Part shown: positions 27,190 through 32,713 of the stretch, in pieces | How the letters are laid out: each line of letters opens with the position of its first letter | Numbering within the stretch: position 1 is the stretch's first letter | Origin: Haplomitrium mnioides | Lineage: Eukaryota; Marchantiophyta; Haplomitriopsida; Calobryales | DNA length: 32,713 bases | Direction of reading: 5' to 3' | Assembly: GCA_049999725.1 (NCBI GenBank) | Contig: JBNGIS010030112.1 | Coordinates: 1-32,713 of the forward strand | Position numbers and translations under genes: made by a program | The notes under the pieces: generated by a model | Seen by the model: the letters and a program-made list of their open reading frames with translations, nothing else | Database searches by the model: none | What the model was told of the DNA's origin: nothing

Positions 27190-27360
27190 TTCCGCTAGGC
27201 TGAAAAGGCATAAAGCTGTTGCTGGACACCTTGGTTTCTCAACTTGGCCACAATCAGGGTAATACTTTGCTTTGGTCTAGATTTTCATGGTTTGCCTCTT
27301 TCGCGGTTGTATTTGAAGTGCAGAAAAAGTTTTCTAATTTCCGTCAAAAAATCAGAAAAT
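27190..27360 (+). mobile_element. LINE-C 3' end with short A tail
   Basis: TGCTGGACACCTTGGTTTCTC, TTTGCTTTGGTCTAG, GCGGTTGTATTTGAAGTG and TTCCGTCAAAAAATC match 30338-30470 in order. Divergence from that copy is considerable. Confidence 0.65.
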
Positions 27361-28060
27361 TAATTAAAAATGGGGCAACAACTTAACCAGTGATGTACAA
27401 AAGTTAATTGAGACCAACGAGATCCACTTCAGGTGGAAGAACTTGTGTATAAATTGTACTGAAATTCGGAACTACATTTTCACTCCATATTGTGCAGCTA
27501 GCAAGGCCACACTGAGGGGGATCATCTGCCCTTTCCTCACAATGCAACACTACAAATCTGCAGCATGCTGCCATCCTTGATCAGAAACATACATCAAACC
27601 TTCACAAGAGCCCAAAAGGTTAGCTTGAAGTATACTACACAGGTGAAAATCAAACATCACAGGAGAATGCAGCAGATGCACAGCTAGAAGGCCTGCAGGG
27701 ACATAGCAGAAAGAAATTCCCGAGCCGCATTTCGGCTTTGCCAGGAAACCAATCACAGCTTCTAGCAGTCTGGTGATGGTAAGGGAAATGGGGTAGTGAA
27801 GGCAAGGCAGCAAAGGCACAAGTGCTTGTGCTGAAAGAGAGATTGTTGGCATCGAAAGATCACCAGATCACACGCCTACAAAGAAAATGGAAAAAAAAAA
27901 GTTTCTCTGGGGTTTTTGATGAGCAGTTCTAGGTCTCGGGATGTGTGCAGGCTGAAGGCACAGCCGATGTGTTCAAGTGTGGGGAGGTCTTGCTGTGAGG
28001 CTGGGACTAGTAGTGACATGTATCCCTGGCGCCTGATGCTCAGTGGAGGGGTGCGTGACA
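27361..28060. other. Unassigned stretch with one minus-strand frame
   Basis: A 100-codon minus-strand frame (27550-27852) starts MPTISLSAQALVPLLP and is hydrophobic and Cys-containing, but I see no domain, and stops follow. An A-run (27889-27900) sits at its upstream side. It could be the start of an unidentified gene or chance. Confidence 0.25.
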
Positions 28061-28061
28061 G

Positions 28062-28130
28062 ATTAAAGTGAATTCAATTGAATTTCATCTAACGTCCACA
28101 GCCAGCCTTAAGGCCAAAAGCACAGAGAGA
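28062..28130 (-). mobile_element. LINE-B tail fragment
   Basis: On the minus strand it reads CTTTTGGCCTTAAGGCTGGC, then GTGGACGTTAGATGAAATTCAATTG: the LINE-B 3' end with a TTCAA-type tail. Confidence 0.65.
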
Positions 28131-28212
28131 GAGGATGGGACAAGAAGGAAGGCACTCCTCAGCAGAAGAGGAAGAATCCAGAGATTAGGCAGAGGCGATC
28201 CCCCTTGTAGAA

Positions 28213-28254
28213 TGAATGAATTCGATTTAAAGTATAGAGCCAGCCCTAGGGCAG
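28213..28254 (-). mobile_element. LINE-B tail micro-fragment
   Basis: CCCTAGGGCTGGCTCTATAC, TTTAAATCGAATTCATTC on the minus strand. About 40 bp, flanked by AGAAT on both sides, which may be a short target duplication. Confidence 0.5.
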
Positions 28255-28612
28255 AGAATCACAGCAATGGTCAACACAAAATACTGACCATTTCAGGGAG
28301 GAGGTCCACTACCATCCCTCATCCAAAACGGAGGGTGACAGAGGATTTCCAAGATGATTCTGTGGCTGCTCCAGAGACTAGCTCAGATGCTCCTCTGACT
28401 GCAAATGAGACAGCTATTAGTTCAAATGAGAAGTCAGGGTCCGAAGGGACACAAGAGTTCCAAATGGTCTTCCAAACAGGACGTTCTGGCAAAGGAAATT
28501 GTAGAAAAAGGTTTTATTTTCTTGGAAAGGTCTTCAGAGGATGATTCACTGCATCATAGTGTAATCCCTTTTAGGCTTTCTATGGAACCAGGGATTTGAA
28601 GATGTATCAAGC
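28255..28612 (+). pseudogene. Probable retroelement ORF fragment
   Basis: A frame at 28261-28544 reads a Ser/Thr/Glu-rich tail (PKRRVTEDFQDDSVAAPETS, NETAISSNEKSGSEGTQ). An overlapping frame continues with KQDVLAKEIVEKGFIFLE, SSEDDSLHHSV and FRLSMEPGI. The last part recurs at 24745-24885. The low-complexity acidic tail resembles the linker after the knuckle in the LINE-A ORF1 at 30040-30290. I infer a LINE ORF1 end or ORF2 start. No catalytic motif is visible. Confidence 0.4.
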
Positions 28613-29140
28613 TATTGAAAGGTTTTGGGCTGCTGAAAACTCCTTTGTCAGCATGTCGAAGGCTATTTCATGGAAACCTAGCTCTCATTTGACAAAAGAA
28701 GTGCTGCTGATGTATTTTGGGCTGGGGAAGGAGATTGCAAGGCTGCTGTCGAGGAGCAAAGGGGAATCGCCAATCTGAAATCGCTGAGGAGAGAAGGTCG
28801 CAGAAAAACGGGATGAGTTTCTGCCGGGAGCTCATGTTTTGCTTCGTTGAAGTAGGATAGCCTTCCCACGAAGGCTGGCAGCATGCTGATCAAGGCCTAG
28901 AGCAATATGTCTGAGCCTTGCGAGGAGGTCTTCAGGGGTTTTTCAAACTTTTCAGCTTAAGGCAGATTTGACAGTCCTAGTCGCGAATCAGTAGGTGATT
29001 ATACTGATGGTTCCAAGCTGCAAGACAATAGGTGGTAGTCGTGATACAACTGGAGGTAGTCGCAACGCAACTGCGGAGAAACGTTTCTAGCTCTTAGCCC
29101 AAACCAGATCACAAGGTGGCTGAATAAATTAACCAGGTAT
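28613..29140 (+). other. Probable LINE-A 5' region
   Basis: No gene seen beyond a 60-codon frame without motifs. It contains GAAGGTCGCAG and GGTAGTCGCAACG, GCGA-type words like those in LTR-G. It leads into the LINE-A ORF1 start and may be its 5'UTR. Confidence 0.35.
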
Positions 29141-29155
29141 GTCGGAGGGAAACAC

Positions 29156-30292
29156 CATGGAGACCTGGTTCACCCTCAGGGAAGGAACTGCTGTCAGGGC
29201 CAAGCACTTCCAATGGCCCCTCAGTGCCTGGCAATTGTATGAGCAAGGGGGGCCGAGGCCAGGAGGAAGAAGATAATATCACTATCTCATAAGGTGATTA
29301 GTGTGGACCAGGATTTATGCACTCACCACTACACAGCTTAGGCAGAGGCTGCTCATCGGTCGTTTCAGGAGCTTCTTCCCTGGCCTGAAGGAGATTTCAG
29401 CTTGGTTCGGGAAAGATTGTGAGCAGAAGGGTTGGAAGGCCTCAGTGCTCAGGCTCTTAGGAAAAGGTTTTTTTCTAGTAACTACAGAAGAAGATGGAGT
29501 CAGATCCACACTTCTCACAGGGGAACCCTTACTTATGAAGAACATGAGATGCATCTTCCAAACCTGGAGACCTAAGTTTGACCCCTTGATGGTACAAGCC
29601 TTGGTTCCAACATGGATAACCTTGCCATTTTTTTTCCTGAAGAGCTACGCAATCAGCTGCCAATGATTGCCAGTGCCTTTGGAAATTGCATTCATGTCCC
29701 TTCAGTTCTGGAGGGGATGCATGTTAGATTCTGTGTTCAGCTGGACACATCCAAAGGAGTGAGTCCAGTCCTGGAGCTATTCTGTCCCAAGGGCACCTAC
29801 TATCAAGAGATAGAATATGATGGAATACCTCTCAGATGCTTCCTCTGCAGGAGCACTGATCACTTGGTTGGGGAATGTCCTCAAGGGAACGCCCGCGGTT
29901 TTGCCTTGAAAAAGAGGAGGGAGACATTCAGGCAGGTCATCAGGGTACCATCAGGAATTCCTGGCTCTTCTCCATCTGCAACACAAAAGTTGGAGAATCA
30001 AGGAAGACAAGCTGACGTCAGCACCTGTGGCGGATAACAGAGACCAGGGGGTGAAGCAAGTACACCGTCAGAGACTGTTGGTAAGAATCTGATACAAGAA
30101 GACTCTGAAAAAAGTACCTGCCAAGGGAGAAAGGATTCAGCCAACCCTAAGTCAGCACAAGGAAAGAGCGAGGCTGTTACTTCAGTGCCAGGTGGAACCC
30201 TGGCTGCATCAAGCAGTGGCACCAGTACACCTCAAGCTCTCAATGAGTTGGCTAGTGATACTGGAAAGAAGATGGGACAAGAAGGGCCACCT
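29156..30292 (+). pseudogene. LINE-A ORF1 (DUF4283-like and CCHC knuckle)
   Basis: ORF1 of plant L1-type LINEs encodes the RNA-binding partner of the RT. A start METWFTLREG is at 29156; the frame is lost and regained. DUF4283-like features follow: SAWFGKDCEQKGWKAS, LLGKGFFLV, LLMKNMRCIFQTWRPKFDPL and ALVPTWITLP. After a frameshift in a T-run (29627-29635) it continues PEELRNQLPMI, HVRFCVQLDT, SPVLELFCPKG and the knuckle CFLCRSTDHLVGEC (CX2CX4HX4C, about 29838-29879). A basic, then Ser/Thr/Lys-rich tail runs to about 30290 after a TAA at 30037. Main frames: 29301-29666 and 29612-30037. The same protein is seen in pieces at 4897-5995 (-) and 19926-20042 (+). The tail is interrupted at 30292 by an A-tailed insertion. 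Confidence 0.85.
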
Positions 30293-30484
30293 CAAGAGAA
30301 CATGCGATAGATTTCATTATTGGGTAGTTGTCGCTGGACACCTTTGTGTCCCAACTTGGCTACCTTTGAGGAAGTGGTTTGCTTTAGTCCAGGCTTTGAT
30401 GCTTTGCCGTTTTGGCGGTTGTATTTGATGTGTGGAAATAAAGTTTTTACTTCCTGTCAAAAAAAAAAAAAAGAAGGGCCACCT
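30279..30484 (+). mobile_element. LINE-C 3' end, 178-bp insertion with 14-bp duplication
   Basis: AAGAAGGGCCACCT occurs at 30279-30292 and 30471-30484. The 178 bp between read CAAGAGAACATGCGATAG to GGAAATAAAGTTTTTAC and TTCCTGTC, then a run of about 12 A. It matches 27190-27360, 16687-16812 and 24925-24992. It is a 5'-truncated, poly(A)-tailed non-LTR insertion within the LINE-A ORF1 tail. Confidence 0.88.
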
Positions 30485-30490
30485 GAGCTC

Positions 30491-30527
30491 TGAAGTTGTG
30501 GAGAGCAAAACTAACCACAAAAACAAT
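30491..30527 (+). repeat. Short match to REP-530
   Basis: GAAGTTGTGGAGAGCAAAAC, then TAACCACAAAAACAAT equals the first 37 bp of REP-530 units (for example 31589 on). It could be a tiny truncated copy. Confidence 0.5.
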
Positions 30528-30818
30528 ATGTCTGGCTCAATATCCACCGGTCAGCTGTTCTGGACCGAGATCTCTATGTTGGCACCTGCCGTTTCTCTGG
30601 CCGAAAATCACCTACTCTGCAGATAAATTTGAGGCACCATTTGACAAGATGGGAAAGATTCTCAAAACAATGACTAACGGGAACATACTGATTGTGGGTT
30701 ACTTCAACTACAGAACAGGCAGCCATCAGGCTCAAATATTCAAATCAGGCGAAGATCATGCTGAGGGCAATCAGGAAGATGGAGATGACTTCCACCATAC
30801 ATTACACGATTTCACCCT
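30528..30818 (+). pseudogene. LINE endonuclease (APE-type) scrap
   Basis: A frame includes SADKFEAPFDKMGKILKT and NGNILIVGYFNYRTGSHQ. The last part corresponds to the GDFNxRxG motif of APE-type LINE endonucleases, with Tyr for the catalytic Asp (GYFN). The enzyme nicks target DNA to prime reverse transcription. It is joined directly to a LINE-B tail, so I assign it to LINE-B by position only. The RT and C-terminal parts are deleted. Confidence 0.6.
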
Positions 30819-30885
30819 CATGTCCTTATGGCCCTACGGCTGGCTCTCAACCTCAAATCGAATTCAGTTCAATTCAATTTAATCA
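30819..30885 (+). mobile_element. LINE-B tail fragment
   Basis: TGTCCTTATGGCCCTACGGC, TGGCTCTCAACCTCAAATCG, then TTCAGTTCAATTCAATTTAA: the LINE-B 3' end with a TTCAA-type tail. Confidence 0.75.
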
Positions 30886-31057
30886 ACAAACTGGAGACAG
30901 TACTGGTCAAAATGGGAGGCCCTGCCCCCAATCTGCTCGCCAAGACCATTGGTATTCTCCTTTTTTTTTGGACACAAAGCAGGAAAGACAACAAGGAAAG
31001 CTACCACACAACAAGAATTGGCAACATAAATGTTCCAGAATACTCAACAATCTATAT
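30886..31057 (+). other. Short unassigned open stretch
   Basis: Two overlapping plus-strand frames run through (for example KLETVLVKMGGPAPNLLAKT) without a recognisable domain. A T-run lies at 30959-30968. Confidence 0.25.
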
Positions 31058-31760
31058 AGTTATGAAGTTGTGGAGAGTAAAACAAACCACAAAAAAATTT
31101 GAATGGAAGCTGCAATAGTCTAGGAAAACCTGCACACATCACAACTGCGCAACACATAGAGTGCAGCCTTCACAATGTGGTGTCAGACACAAAGTTTCAG
31201 ACTATTCAGCCTCATCATCTGTAGCAGTGACACGCTGCCACAACTTCTTGCTGGTTTCGTCAGTTCCTGACAGCAGGTCCTGATTAATCTGCGTACTGAG
31301 TTTCTGCCACTTTCCGGAAGAAACTGGAAAACTCAGTCATGATGATGCCTAGCACTCCACCAAGAATCCAAACTAATCAAAATCTGTCAACTCTCAAGCA
31401 TCACCTTGCGACATCATTCCTTTCACTTTAGTTTGATCTTGTGAAGCAGACATCCAAGAGAATAATTCTCGGAGAGGTCTGCTGAAAGGTTAGTGATTGG
31501 GGCCTTCTGCACCCTGAACATAGCACATGGAGCGCATCACTGGTGACTACTTGGATGCAGAACATCCGCTAAAGTCACTGAATAATATGGTTATGAAGTT
31601 GTGGAGAGTAAAACTAACCACAAAAACAATTAAATGGAAGCTGCAATAGTATAGGAAAACCTACACACATCACAACTGCGCAACACATAGAGTGCAGCCC
31701 TCACAATGTGGTGTCAGACACAAAGTTTCAGACTATTCAGCCTCATCATGTGTGGCAGTT
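31058..31760 (-). repeat. Tandem REP-530 units (1.3 units)
   Basis: Units start at 31058 and 31589, a 531-bp period. The second stops at TGTGGCAGT near 31759. The minus-strand frame in the first unit reads WILGGVLGIIMTEFS, RKVAETQYAD and TAA at the same position as the stops in the other copies. Confidence 0.8.
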
Positions 31761-32300
31761 ACTGAACAATCTACAATTGATTGCATTGGTCAAAACATTT
31801 CCAGTACTGAAATTATCCACCAAGAACATTTCTGCAACTGAAACATACCCTGAGAACTTCCAGCACCAAGATTCGATGCCATAAAGGTAACTCATAATCC
31901 ACACTTTTCACCAACATGCTTAAGAATACCTGCACAAAAGTACGGCAACCAAACAGTTTAACTGGAATTCACACAAAACCATATGATAAATATCAACCAA
32001 GTTTTGAAAATTTATGTGAGAAATATTCCATAAAAATTCATGTTACAGACACAGGAAGTCAAGCCTAAATCATACACTATCTTTATAAGAATTCAAAAAC
32101 ACTACATACTTGGAATCTCTTGTAGCAGAGAAAACAGTCAGTCAAAATAACTTTAAGAGTGGATGCCTTGAAACCAATTACTTTGGCTAGCAATGTACAA
32201 CTCTTTGAAACCAAGCTCTATAAGCATCCTTGAGACCATATACACCTTTGTGGACCTTGCAACCCCTACCAGAGTGATGTGAACTCTCCTTTCTTCTTCT
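31761..32300. other. AT-rich stretch, no gene seen
   Basis: No long frame. A minus-strand ATG at 31882 opens MASNLGAGSSQ before a GTATGT donor-like site (31848-31843). It is too short to call as an exon. Confidence 0.35.
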
Positions 32301-32305
32301 TTTTC

Positions 32306-32450
32306 ATTTCGAACAACTTTATTTACTTTCAAGCATCAAAGGAATAACCACGGTCAGCAATCAGGCTGAGCAGCAAAACCCATCAACCTACCAATCCCTT
32401 TCCGGATATAGCCTACCAACAATCAGTTTCATCCAGATTTATTTTCAAGT
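32306..32450 (-). mobile_element. LINE-A 3'UTR, internally shortened
   Basis: GAACAACTTTATTTACTTTC, then CAGCAATCAGGCTGAGCAGC match the reverse of the LINE-A 3'UTR. At 32420-32450 the sequence passes directly to the codons around IWMRL, so the last ~60 codons of ORF2 and the start of the 3'UTR are deleted. Confidence 0.65.
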
Positions 32451-32511
32451 ACTAAATATCCATGTGGGACTTCTCAAACACTAGATCATTCCTGGAAAGC
32501 CTAATGGAGAC

Positions 32512-32713
32512 AGCTTGTGTTCAGTCCAAACCCATCTGCTGCAAAAATGCAAGCATTTAGGACTTATATTAAGAAAGTACATAAGTTGCTATACTGGCTT
32601 ACCATCAGTACTGATGATAAGATATGGGATATGTATCTGCAGCAAAGACACCCAAGGAAGCTTGGGATATTTTGAAAAAATTAGATATGGAGCCACATCA
32701 GATACAAGAAAGC
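32512..32713 (+). pseudogene. gag: Copia gag fragment, runs off the window
   Basis: It reads SPNPSAAKMQAFRTYIKKV and HKLLYWLTISTDDK, then KTPKEAWDIL in a shifted frame. It is closely similar to gag at 3945-4140 (SPNSYAAEM, AFRIYIEKV, HNLLYCLTIS). It keeps sense codons where the other copy has TAA, but has its own frameshift near 32620. It continues beyond 32713. Confidence 0.8.

Noticed and set aside
27550-27852. 100-codon minus-strand frame as a gene
   Set aside because: It starts with Met and is hydrophobic, but I saw no domain, no intron evidence and no second copy to compare. Left as an unassigned frame.
31849-31882. First exon MASNLGAGSSQ with a GTATGT donor
   Set aside because: Eleven codons with one splice-like site is too little evidence.

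Overview
The window looks like repeat-dominated nuclear DNA of a land plant. I infer this from the family types: a Ty1/copia element with plant-type gag, integrase, RT and RNase H; L1-type LINEs whose ORF1 has a DUF4283-like domain plus a CCHC knuckle and whose ORF2 ends in a zf-RVT-like finger; introns with GT/AG borders; and frequent N gaps. There are no bacterial operons, tRNA or rRNA genes, or CRISPR arrays. I cannot name the species. Family names below (LINE-A, LINE-B, LINE-C, LTR-G, REP-530) are my own labels.

Layout. 1-4.3 kb: LTR-G repeats in opposite orientations surround and abut copia-type LTRs; one complete LTR is followed by a primer binding site and a decayed copia gag. 4.3-6.0 kb: a LINE-A RT fragment (+) joined to an inverted LINE-A ORF1 (-) that carries a nested LINE-A 3' end. 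6.0-8.9 kb: mosaic of LTR-G, LINE-A and LINE-B pieces. 8.9-11.7 kb: a REP-530 copy, a decayed open region, another LTR-G copy and a 400-bp gap. 11.7-14.6 kb: the longest LINE-A ORF2 (RT to 3' tail). 14.7-16.1 kb: a low-repeat stretch with possible host exons on the minus strand. 16.2-20.0 kb: copia 3' end, LINE-A 3' half, copia gag knuckle, and LINE-B 3' ends including an inverted pair. 20.05-23.99 kb: a copia element on the minus strand with an intact 512-codon RT/RNase H frame but broken gag, protease and integrase. 24-28.6 kb: LINE scraps, possible exons, tandem REP-530 units. 29.1-31 kb: LINE-A ORF1 with a clean short insertion, then a LINE-B endonuclease scrap. 31-32.7 kb: more REP-530, a LINE-A 3'UTR and a second copia gag fragment running off the end.

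How the parts relate. Almost every coding stretch is a retroelement relic. Two LINE families have recognisable machinery: LINE-A (A-rich tail) and LINE-B (tail of TTCTA units). What looked at first like a separate SINE with TTCTA tails is better read as the 3'UTR of LINE-B, because the open frame just upstream of it matches the end of the LINE-B protein. Three recent-looking insertions keep target-site duplications of 8, 9 and 14 bp, and two of them are only 27 and 60 bp of LINE-B tail. I found no new defence or metabolic system. The most unusual items are these LINE-B tail micro-insertions, the REP-530 repeat with a conserved short reading frame, and the GCGA-rich leader of LTR-G.
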